64,000 nucleotides of DNA from Trebonia sp963773105 (GTDB lineage: Bacteria > Actinomycetota > Actinomycetes > Streptosporangiales > Streptosporangiaceae). The position numbers were made by a program, and so were the translations under genes. This document shows, one piece after another, positions 51,525-58,702 of the stretch. Numbering within the stretch: the first letter of the stretch is position 1; every line of letters begins with the position of its first letter. The notes beneath the pieces are model-generated. The model saw only the letters and a list, made by a program, of their open reading frames with translations. It did no database searches and had not been told where the DNA came from. Location of the stretch: assembly GCA_963773105.1 (NCBI GenBank), contig CAVZAA010000003.1:992001-1056000 (forward strand), read 5' to 3'.

Positions 51525-52003
51525 TGGGCCGCCTCCTGCGCGTTGCCAGCGGCGGCGGCGGTCAGCGCCGCCTGGACGATGTTGTGGTAGCCGGTGCACC
51601 GGCAGATGTTGCCCTCAAGGCCCTCCCGGACCTCTGCCTCGGTCGGCGACGGGTTCTCCTTCAGCAGCGACACGATCGCCATCACCATGCCCGGCGTGCA
51701 GTAGCCGCACTGCAGGCCGTGCTCGGTGTGGAACGCCCGCTGCACCGGGTGCATCTCGCCGCTGTCGGACGCCAGCCCCTCCAGGGTCGTCACCGACCGG
51801 CCGTCCGCCTGGGCGGCCAGCACCGTGCACGACTTGACCGACTCGCCGTCAAGCAGCACCGTGCAGGCGCCGCAGGAGGTGGTGTCGCAGCCGATGTTGG
51901 TCGCGGTGAGGTCCGCCGTGTCGCGCAGGAAGTGCACGAGCAGCGTGCGGTCCTCGACGTCGGCGGTGACGTCCTTGCCGTTGACGGTCAGTTCGACCTT
52001 CAC
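51521..52003 (-). CDS. coxS: Molybdenum hydroxylase 2Fe-2S subunit (CoxS-like)
   Basis: 160 residues from GTG 52003. Both iron-sulfur clusters are visible: GCDTTSCGACTVLLDG with Cys downstream in SCTVLA for the plant-type cluster, and CGYCTPGMVM plus GNICRCTGYHNI for the second. It passes electrons between the molybdenum and FAD subunits. Starts and stops overlap both neighbours by 4 nt. Confidence 0.93.
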   Translation of the reverse strand: MKVELTVNGKDVTADVEDRTLLVHFLRDTADLTATNIGCDTTSCGACTVLLDGESVKSCTVLAAQADGRSVTTLEGLASDSGEMHPVQRAFHTEHGLQCGYCTPGMVMAIVSLLKENPSPTEAEVREGLEGNICRCTGYHNIVQAALTAAAAGNAQEAAQ

Positions 52004-54324
52004 TGGGCGCTCACTTTCCTGGCTCCGCCCTTCTGGATAGCGGTCCAAACTCGTTCTGGCGTCATCGGCATGTCGATGTGCCGGACGCCGAGGTGCGACA
52101 CGGCGTCGATCACCGCGTTGTGCACGGCCGGAGTGGCACCGATCGTGCCGGCCTCGCCGATGCCCTTCACGCCCATCGGGTTCACTGGGGTCGGCGTCTC
52201 GCTTCTCAGCAGCTCGAAGCTGGGCAGCTCGGCCGCGGTGATCGCGGCGTAGTCGGCGAGGGTTGAGGTCAGCGGGTTGCCGTCGACGTCGTAGAGGATC
52301 TCCTCGCACAGCGCCTGGGCCGCGCCCTGGGCGATGCCGCCGTGCCGCTGGCCGTCGAGCAGGATCGGATTGAGCACCGGTCCCGCGTCGTCCGCGGTGA
52401 CGTGCCGCAGCAGCGTGACCTTGCCGGTCTCGGTGTCCACCTCGACCAGTGACAGATGCGTGCCGAACGGGAAGGTCGGGCGGTCGGCGGTGAACCGCAC
52501 GTTGGCCACGATCAGTCCCTGGTCGGCCGCCGAGGCAACCTGCGACCAGGTCAGCGACTTGTCCGGGTCGCCCTTGATGTGCCATAGGCCGGACTCAGAG
52601 TCGAGCTCAACGTCGGCCTCGTCGGCCTCGAAGAGCTCGGCCGCCTTCTTGCCCGCCTCGTCCTTGATCTCGATCGCCGCCTTCTGCACGGCCGAGCCGC
52701 CAAGCTGCAGCGAGCGCGAGGCGTAGGTGCCGATGCCGTCCGGTATCAGGTCGGTGTCACCGTGGATGACCTCGATCTTGTCCATCGGGATGCCGAGCTC
52801 GGCGGTCACGATCATCGCGAACGCGGTGTTGTGACCCTGGCCGTGCGCGGAGCTGCCGGTGTAGACGGTGGCGGTGCCATCGTCGTGGACCTCGACCTTC
52901 GCGGTCTCGCCCGCCCCGGCGTCGGCCGCGGTGATCTCCACGTAGCAGGCGAGGCCGATGCCGAGCTGCCTGGTGTCGCCCGCCTCGCGGCGGCGCTGCT
53001 GCTCGGCCCGGAGCCCCGCGTAGTCGGCGGCCTCGAGCACCTTGTCCAGCGCGGCCTCGTAGTCGCCGGTGTCGTAGGGAGCGCCGGTCTTGGTGACGAA
53101 CGGGAACTGCTCGGGCTGGATGAAGTTGAGCCTGCGCACCACGGCCGGGTCAACCCCGGCCTCGGCCGCGAACCAGTCCACCGCCCGCTCGATCGTCGCG
53201 GCGGCCTCGGGGCGGCCGGCGCCCCGGTACGCGGCGATAGGAGTCGCGTTGGTGACCACGACCTTGTAGCCGGCCTGGACGGCGGGGATGTCGTAGACGC
53301 CCGGCGCCATCAGGTTGGTCAGCATCGGCAGGAAGCCGGACATCCGCGCGTATCCGCCGGTGTCCTGGACGACGTCGAGGCGGTAGGCCTTGATGTGGCC
53401 GTCCTTGTCGCCGCCGATCTTGATGTGGTGCTGCTGCGCGCGGCCCTGGGTCATCGCCAGCATGTTCTCGCTGCGGGTCTCCACCCAGCGCACCGGACGG
53501 CCGACGTGCTTGGCCGCCCACGCGATGATGATCGACTCGCGATCGACGCCGATCTTGGCGCCGAACCCGCCGCCCACGTCGGGGGCGACCACCCGGATCG
53601 CCTCCGGCGGCAGGCCGATGGCGGTCAGGATCAGCCGCGCGATCTGGGCGTTCTGAGTCGACGTCCAGACCGTCAGCTTCCCGTTGCTGAACGCCGCCGC
53701 GGTCGACCTGCCCTCCATCGGCAGGCAGGCGACCCGCTGGTTGGTGACGTCGCCCTCGACGATGACCTCGCAGCCCTCGAAGATCGAGTCGTCGCTGACC
53801 TCGCCGCGCCCCTGGGTGACCACGTTGGTGCCGGCCTCGGGGTAGAGCAGGCTGTCGGCCGCGAGGGCCGCTTCGATGGAGGCCACCGCGGGCAGCTGCT
53901 CGTAGTCGACGCTGACCAGCTCGGCGGCGTCCTCGCCGCCGTAGGTGCTGTCGGTGAGGACCAGCGCGACCGGCTCCCCGACGAACCGCACCCGGTCGAC
54001 CGCGAGCAGCGGCTCGGACCACGGCGGCCCCATAGGCACCGGGCCCTCGGGCGGCGGCGCGTCGTCGGCGGGCGGCTCGACCGGCGGCGGCGCGGGCAGA
54101 TCGGTCATATCCGCCACGGTCAGCACGGCGATCACTCCCGGCTGGTCAAGCGCGGCCGAGGCGTCGATGCCGGTGATCAGCGCGTGCGCCACCGGCGAGC
54201 GCACGAACGTGGCCCGCACCGCCCCGGCGAGCTCGGGTTCGCGCACGTCATCGACATAAACGCCACCCGAGGTCAGCAGCCGAGGATCCTCCGTACGGAT
54301 TACCCGCGTGCCCAGAATGCTCAT
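52000..54324 (-). CDS. coxL: Molybdopterin-binding large subunit, aerobic CO dehydrogenase-like (form II type)
   Basis: 774 residues from ATG 54324, preceded by GGAGG at 5 nt. Xanthine oxidase family large subunit. The active-site loop reads AYRGAGR, the form II signature, not the AYxCSFR of proven form I CO dehydrogenase; the catalytic Glu is in GIGEAGTIGATPAVH. Substrate is therefore uncertain: CO, or an aromatic or N-heterocyclic compound. Order L, S, M differs from the common M-S-L order. No maturation genes (CoxDEF) follow within the window. Confidence 0.9.
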   Translation of the reverse strand: MSILGTRVIRTEDPRLLTSGGVYVDDVREPELAGAVRATFVRSPVAHALITGIDASAALDQPGVIAVLTVADMTDLPAPPPVEPPADDAPPPEGPVPMGPPWSEPLLAVDRVRFVGEPVALVLTDSTYGGEDAAELVSVDYEQLPAVASIEAALAADSLLYPEAGTNVVTQGRGEVSDDSIFEGCEVIVEGDVTNQRVACLPMEGRSTAAAFSNGKLTVWTSTQNAQIARLILTAIGLPPEAIRVVAPDVGGGFGAKIGVDRESIIIAWAAKHVGRPVRWVETRSENMLAMTQGRAQQHHIKIGGDKDGHIKAYRLDVVQDTGGYARMSGFLPMLTNLMAPGVYDIPAVQAGYKVVVTNATPIAAYRGAGRPEAAATIERAVDWFAAEAGVDPAVVRRLNFIQPEQFPFVTKTGAPYDTGDYEAALDKVLEAADYAGLRAEQQRRREAGDTRQLGIGLACYVEITAADAGAGETAKVEVHDDGTATVYTGSSAHGQGHNTAFAMIVTAELGIPMDKIEVIHGDTDLIPDGIGTYASRSLQLGGSAVQKAAIEIKDEAGKKAAELFEADEADVELDSESGLWHIKGDPDKSLTWSQVASAADQGLIVANVRFTADRPTFPFGTHLSLVEVDTETGKVTLLRHVTADDAGPVLNPILLDGQRHGGIAQGAAQALCEEILYDVDGNPLTSTLADYAAITAAELPSFELLRSETPTPVNPMGVKGIGEAGTIGATPAVHNAVIDAVSHLGVRHIDMPMTPERVWTAIQKGGARKVSAQ

Positions 54325-54721
54325 AAAACCTCCGCTGATAAGCACTTGCCCGCGAACTTACACCCTCCGCGTCAGGCGCTTCTAGCCTGCATGGCGCAAC
54401 GTTACGCTGTTTTCCTTGTGGTCAAACCAGCAGGTAGAGGCGTGGTCGGTAGTCTCAATGTGACTTCCAGCCGATAATTCAACAGCGCAAAGATAAACCC
54501 GAATATATCGAACGGACCGCTGTTTCACCCACCAACGCTTCTTGCTGTTATCCGCGCTTGGCCTGGGTCCTGGCCGCGCTTCATCGCCTTGCGGGTGCGC
54601 CCCCGGGGGCGGCGGATTAGCATGACGTCAAAATGACGAACCAGGACAAACAGTCACCCGGCCGACCGGCAGCGGCTCGCGGGCCGGCGTCGGCCGGCGG
54701 GCTCGCGTCGGCCGGCTGGCC
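54325..54721. other. Intergenic region upstream of the relaxation-like gene
   Basis: 397 bp, divergent between coxL and the 54722 gene. It contains TATCGAACGGACC at 54506-54518, a conserved-loop hairpin at 54532-54561, the palindrome TGACGTCA near 54625, and a direct repeat GCGTCGGCCGGC twice near 54687-54717. No coding frame is convincing. Confidence 0.6.
54532..54561 (+). repeat. Conserved-loop hairpin, copy 3
   Basis: CTTGCTGTTATC at 54541-54552 lies between CCAACGC (54532-54538) and GCGCTTGG (54554-54561), which pair with one bulge. It shares CAACGCTTCTTGCTGTTATC exactly with copy 4. Confidence 0.6.
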
Positions 54722-55426
54722 GTGCGGAATGCAGATGCCTTGTTGTTCGCGGCCGACATGTACGGCCTGCAACTCGACCAGCTCGCCGCGCTGACCGGCG
54801 GCGAGCGGTCCGCGCGGTCGGCGGCGGCCCGGTGGCGCGAACTCGGCTACGCGGAGACCGCCAGGCTGAGCCCGGGCGCGGCCTGGCTGTGGGTGACCAG
54901 GGCGGGCCTGGCCGCCTGCGGGCTCGGCTACCGGCCCGGCCGCCCCGCGCTGGCCCGGCTTGCGCACATCAGGGCGGTTACCGCCGCCCGCATCGCGCTC
55001 GAGGCGACCGCGGGCTACCGCGCCGCCAGCGCGTTCTGGCGGTGCGAGCGGCGGATCAGGTCCAGGCACGGGGTCGGCGTTCGCCAGCACCTGCCCGACG
55101 CGGAGGTGCACTGGCCGGACGGGGCGCACGGCCAGGACGGGACGCCGATCGGCTGGGCGGGCGAATGCTGGGCGGTCGAGGCCGAGCTCACGCCGAAGAC
55201 CGTCGCCCGCACCACCGCGATCATGCGCGAGATCCTCTTCCGCACCGGCGACTACGGCTGCCCGGCGGCCGACGTCTCGGTCCCCGGCCGGCCGCCCAGG
55301 CACGCGCGCGCGCTCTACCTGTGCTCCCCTGCCGCGCTGCCCACCGTGCTGCGGGCCCGCGCCGCCCTCGGCTCGCTCGCCGCCCGCATCGAGGTCCGCG
55401 ACCTCCCGCCCGGCGGGCTCCTCTAA
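54722..55426 (+). CDS. Replication-relaxation family-like protein
   Basis: 234 residues from GTG 54722. An N-terminal winged-helix-like part (YGLQLDQLAALTGG, RWRELGYAETARLSPGAAWL) is followed by LARLAHIRAVTAARIALEA, RASAFWRCERRIRSRHG, and a core with acidic residues WAVEAELTPKTVARTTAIMR, then RALYLCSPAALPTVLRARAA. This order is that of the Replic_Relax family of actinobacterial mobile elements, whose members are linked to replication or conjugation. The recognition is by pattern only. The next gene downstream encodes a coupling-protein-like ATPase. Confidence 0.65.
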   Translation: MRNADALLFAADMYGLQLDQLAALTGGERSARSAAARWRELGYAETARLSPGAAWLWVTRAGLAACGLGYRPGRPALARLAHIRAVTAARIALEATAGYRAASAFWRCERRIRSRHGVGVRQHLPDAEVHWPDGAHGQDGTPIGWAGECWAVEAELTPKTVARTTAIMREILFRTGDYGCPAADVSVPGRPPRHARALYLCSPAALPTVLRARAALGSLAARIEVRDLPPGGLL

Positions 55427-55535
55427 TCTAAGCCTTCCCGCCGCGCGTAGCGCGTCGGGCCAGCCTTGCGCGCAGCTTCCCACCTCGGTGCTGCGGGTGG
55501 CGCTTCCAAACGTCGCGTGGCGGATTCTCGTGTCG

Positions 55536-55577
55536 CGGCGCGCTTCTCGTCGGCGCGCTTCTCGTCGGCGCGCTCTC
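55536..55577. repeat. 15-bp tandem repeat
   Basis: CGGCGCGCTTCTCGT occurs twice in full from 55536 and then partially as CGGCGCGCT. Confidence 0.7.
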
Positions 55578-55593
55578 GGCCCGCATCGCGCAC

Positions 55594-55617
55594 AACGCTT
55601 CTTGCTGTTATCTCGTT
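55594..55617 (+). repeat. Conserved-loop hairpin, copy 4
   Basis: CTTGCTGTTATC at 55601-55612 is flanked by AACG (55594-55597) and CGTT (55614-55617). The stem is short (4 bp). Confidence 0.5.
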
Positions 55618-55630
55618 ACTTGGGTCGAGA

Positions 55631-55726
55631 CTTCCTATCAGATCTGACCACTTTTCGCCTTCCTATCACTTCTGACCACTTTTCCGTCCGATTTGTCGGA
55701 TTTTTATGGTCAGAACTGATAGGAAG
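55631..55726. repeat. 28-bp tandem direct repeat plus inverted copy
   Basis: Copy A 55631-55658 and copy B 55659-55686 are adjacent with period 28; both read CTTCCTATCA-N2-TCTGACCA then CTTTTC. Copy C 55707-55726 is inverted (TGGTCAGAACTGATAGGAAG). B and C pair over 18 of 20 positions. Such iteron-like plus inverted structures are typical of replication or transfer origins or of repressor operators. Confidence 0.8.
55687..55705 (+). terminator. Small hairpin with T-tract inside the repeat array
   Basis: TCCGA (55687-55691) and TCGGA (55696-55700) pair with a 4-nt loop and are followed by TTTTT. It sits between repeat copies B and C, so alternative pairing of B with C could disturb it. Confidence 0.55.
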
Positions 55727-55750
55727 CTGCGTGCGGCTAGCGCGCTTGGC

Positions 55751-55773
55751 GCCCTCTTTGCTGTTATCTGGCA
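55751..55773 (+). repeat. Conserved-loop hairpin, copy 5
   Basis: TTGCTGTTATC at 55758-55768 lies between GCC and GGC, with an outer weak pairing GCGCC/GGCAC. The stem is the weakest of the five copies. Confidence 0.45.
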
Positions 55774-55908
55774 CTTTCGGCGCGAGGATCGCGAGGCTGA
55801 CGACGTAATTGGACCGTAAGAGGCCATTTCGGCGGTTTGGCGGCCGGAGGTGGTGTAGTTGGCGCGTGAGCAGGCAGCACGGGCCGCAGACGCGGCACCC
55901 GGTGCGGC

Positions 55909-57963
55909 GTGCCGTTGGGCGCGCGGCTGTCTGTGCTGCTGCGGCTGGCTCTGGTAGCCGCCGCCGCGGTCGCCATCGCGCCGGTCACCCTGGCCGCCGC
56001 CGGGGCGGTCGGCTATGCGTGGTGGCGGGGGTGGACGCCGCGGCGGCTGTACGGGGCCGCGCTGTGGTGCCTGCCGATGGCCGCCGCGTGGCTGATCGCG
56101 GTCGCCGTCTGGCCGGAGCGAGCCACCTCGCCGGTCCTGGCGTCCGGGTTCCACCCGCCGCCGCCGGGGGTCGGGCCGGGCGCGCTGTGGTTCCGCGTGG
56201 TCGCCGCGCCGTACCGCGCATGGACGGGAATGTGGCAGCTCATCGGGCATGGGCAGGCGGGCGCGGCGGTGGTCGCGGTCGCGCCGCTGGCGGCGCCGCT
56301 CGGCATCGCGGTCGGCGGGCTGGCCTGGACGTACCGGCTCTTCCGGATGCGCTCCGGGGCCGGCGGTCTCACCCCGGCCGCGCCCGCGGCGTTCGACCAA
56401 CGGCAGTGGCGGCACCAGGTCAGGTCCGCGCGAGCGCTGATCGCGGCGCCCGGCTCCTTGCCCCTGCTGTCGGCGAGCGGGCAGGTGGCGGTGGGCGCGA
56501 CGATCCGCTCGGTCCGGCACCGGGCCGGGCGCGCGGCGATGATCCCGTATGAGCGGCTCCGTTCCCATCAGGTAGTCATCGGGTCAACCGGGACCGGCAA
56601 GACCACCTTGCTACTGCGGCTCTGGGCCGGGTTCATGGCCGCCGGGCTGCGCAGGCACGCGGCCGGGACCGGGCGGCCTCCGCTCCTGGTCGTGCTCGAC
56701 TGCAAGGGCGGCGCGTCCTCCCGCAAGGTCGCCGACCGGACCCGCCGGGTGCTGCGTGACGCCGGCGCGCGCTCGACCGCCATCTGGCCGGACGAGACGC
56801 CGCTTTCGCTCTGGACGCTGTCGCCCGACCGGCTGGTGACCACGCTGCTCGACCTGATCGAGCACGGCACCGGCGGCGCCGCGTACTACAGCGACGTAAT
56901 GGAGGCGCTCGTCTCGCTCGCGGTCTGCGCGCCGTGCGGACCGCCGGCGAACTCGGCCGACTTCCTCGGCCGGCTCGATGCGGACTGGCTGGCCATGGTG
57001 TACGGGGCAACCGGCGACGTCGCGGGGGTGGCGACGGCCAGGTCCTCGGCCAAGGCCTTCAATGACGTGAAGCTGCGGTTCGCGGCGCTGTGGCGGCGAC
57101 TGGGGGGCGGCCTCGACGGGTGCGCCACCTACGCGGACGCGGATGCGTGGTACTGCGTGCTCGAGGGCACCGCGGAGGTCGCGGTGGCGGAAGCGCAGGC
57201 GCGGGCGCTGACCGACCTGCTCGCGTTCTACGCGCTCGACGGCGAGCGCGAGATCCTGCTCTGCGTTGACGAATTCTCCGCCGTGAGCAGGCGGCTGCCG
57301 ATCTGGCAGCTGTACGAGCGGGCTCGGTCGCTCGGGCTCGCGGTCCAGGTGTCCGCGCAGTCCTGGGAGGGGCTGGCCGGTACCGAGGACGAGCGGAACC
57401 GGGTCTCCGCCACCGCCGAGGGCGGAATCTGGCTGCTGCGCACGCCGCGGCCGGACGCCGTGGTGGCGCTGGCGGGAACACAGTCCGCGGTGGACACCAC
57501 CCGGCGGTTTGATGGCGCGGGCGCATGGTCGGATGACGGTCTGTCGCGGACGATGCTGGCGCCGGTGCTCGACGGAGACATCGTCCGGCGGCTGGACGTG
57601 GGGCAGGTCGCCTACGTGTACCGCGGCGGCGTGACGTTCCTGCAGATCAAGCGCCTGACCGGGAAGCAGGCGGCGATCGGTCGGGGCGCCGCCTGGACCA
57701 CTCCCGCCGGTGCGGCCGGTGGCGCCCAGGGAGCGGCGGGATGGATGGCCGGCGTCGGCGCTTCCCCGGCCGACGCGGCCGGGGAAGCACGGGGGTGGCT
57801 GGCCGGGGTCGGGGCTTCTCCAGCCAGTGCGGGCAAGGGGGCGGGATGGGTGGCAAGCTTCGGAGAGCCGAGCGAACCGCCGACGACGCCGCTGCCCGTC
57901 GCGGCGGCACTGCCCGACGTGAGCGAGGTGCTCGACGATGCATTCGGGGCGGGCCATGACTGA
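55909..57963 (+). CDS. VirD4/TraG-like membrane-anchored ATPase (coupling-protein-like)
   Basis: 684 residues from GTG 55909. N-terminal helices at about 9-33, 47-67 and 117-140, then a cytoplasmic ATPase with Walker A GSTGTGKTTLLL (about 225), CKGGASSRKVADRT, and Walker B region EILLCVDEFSAVSR (about 445), followed by AQSWEGLAGTEDERNRVSA. The layout is that of type IV coupling proteins, which feed DNA to a conjugation channel; no channel genes are nearby. The last 90 residues contain three imperfect repeats GWMAGVGASPA, GWLAGVGASPA and GWVASFGEPS. Confidence 0.75.
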   Translation: MPLGARLSVLLRLALVAAAAVAIAPVTLAAAGAVGYAWWRGWTPRRLYGAALWCLPMAAAWLIAVAVWPERATSPVLASGFHPPPPGVGPGALWFRVVAAPYRAWTGMWQLIGHGQAGAAVVAVAPLAAPLGIAVGGLAWTYRLFRMRSGAGGLTPAAPAAFDQRQWRHQVRSARALIAAPGSLPLLSASGQVAVGATIRSVRHRAGRAAMIPYERLRSHQVVIGSTGTGKTTLLLRLWAGFMAAGLRRHAAGTGRPPLLVVLDCKGGASSRKVADRTRRVLRDAGARSTAIWPDETPLSLWTLSPDRLVTTLLDLIEHGTGGAAYYSDVMEALVSLAVCAPCGPPANSADFLGRLDADWLAMVYGATGDVAGVATARSSAKAFNDVKLRFAALWRRLGGGLDGCATYADADAWYCVLEGTAEVAVAEAQARALTDLLAFYALDGEREILLCVDEFSAVSRRLPIWQLYERARSLGLAVQVSAQSWEGLAGTEDERNRVSATAEGGIWLLRTPRPDAVVALAGTQSAVDTTRRFDGAGAWSDDGLSRTMLAPVLDGDIVRRLDVGQVAYVYRGGVTFLQIKRLTGKQAAIGRGAAWTTPAGAAGGAQGAAGWMAGVGASPADAAGEARGWLAGVGASPASAGKGAGWVASFGEPSEPPTTPLPVAAALPDVSEVLDDAFGAGHD

Positions 57964-58645
57964 GACGTCCCCCGGGCGGGCGCGGTGGCGCCGAGATGCC
58001 CGCGGCGAAGGCGCGGTGCGCGACAATCCGTTCACGCTGCTCGGGCTGCCCACCCGCCCGGGCCTGTCGGATGACGACGTCCGGGCCGCCTGGCGGCGGA
58101 TCGCGGCGGCAACCCACCCGGACCGGGAGGACGGCGGCGACCCGGCTAGATTCGGCGCGGTGGCCGCCGCCTACGCCATGCTCCGGACGGGGTTCGGCCG
58201 CGGCGAGGCGCTGGCCGACCTCGGCCTGAGCGGGACGGCCGCGCCGGGCGGGCGGCACGCGCACCCCCGTCGGCCGCGGGCCGATGCACCGGCCCGCGCC
58301 GGGCGGCACCGCGCGCCGCGACCCCCTTCGACCGGTGGTCCGGCCGTCGCAGAGCGGCAGGCGCCGACGCAGTGGCCGCAGCCGTCAGCGGATACCGGGC
58401 CAGCGGGTGCGCCAGGGCCGCCGAGGCAGCCGGATGAACCCCGGCCCGCGGGTGGGCCGCTGAGGTGGCGGCCGGTAAAACGGCCGGGCGGGCTGACGGT
58501 GCGGATGGTCGGCGCCGTCGCGGTCGTGGTGCTGGCGGTCGTGATCCTGGGGTGGTCGCCCGGGGTCGCCGGGGTGCTCGCGGGGGTGCTCACCTGGCTG
58601 GGCGTCACCGCCGGGCGTGCCTTCCAGCGTCGTCGTTCGGGGTGA
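57956..58645 (+). CDS. J-domain membrane protein
   Basis: 229 residues from ATG 57956, overlapping the preceding gene by 8 nt. Residues about 20-80 form a DnaJ domain, NPFTLLGLPTRPGLSDDDVR with the HPD motif in ATHPDREDGG. A Pro/Arg-rich linker of about 90 residues leads to one or two C-terminal helices (VRMVGAVAVVVLAVVILGW, GVLAGVLTWLGV). It should recruit and stimulate an Hsp70 (DnaK) at the membrane. Coupling to the ATPase gene by overlap suggests it serves the same module. Confidence 0.8.
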   Translation: MTETSPGRARWRRDARGEGAVRDNPFTLLGLPTRPGLSDDDVRAAWRRIAAATHPDREDGGDPARFGAVAAAYAMLRTGFGRGEALADLGLSGTAAPGGRHAHPRRPRADAPARAGRHRAPRPPSTGGPAVAERQAPTQWPQPSADTGPAGAPGPPRQPDEPRPAGGPLRWRPVKRPGGLTVRMVGAVAVVVLAVVILGWSPGVAGVLAGVLTWLGVTAGRAFQRRRSG

Positions 58646-58702
58646 TCGTGTGGTGCAAGGAGCGCTGGGGCCGTTCGCGAGCGGGCTAGGCGCTGGTCGC
58701 CG

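Larger units (their letters stand above)
55427..55908. other. Repeat-rich intergenic region upstream of the coupling-protein gene
   Basis: 482 bp. In order: the 15-bp unit CGGCGCGCTTCTCGT repeated about 2.7 times (55536-55577), conserved-loop hairpin copy 4 (55594-55617), two 28-bp direct repeats with an inverted third copy (55631-55726) around a T-tailed hairpin, and hairpin copy 5 (55751-55773). The stretch 55620-55735 is much less GC-rich than its surroundings. No convincing gene. Confidence 0.75.

Noticed and set aside
54634..54740. ATG at about 54634 as the start of the relaxation-like gene
   Set aside because: It is in a different frame from the conserved protein; reading it gives a Gly/Ala/Ser-rich sequence with no match.
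55536..55726. CRISPR array from the repeats at 55.5-55.7 kb
   Set aside because: The repeats are directly adjacent or inverted without unique spacers, and no cas genes are present.
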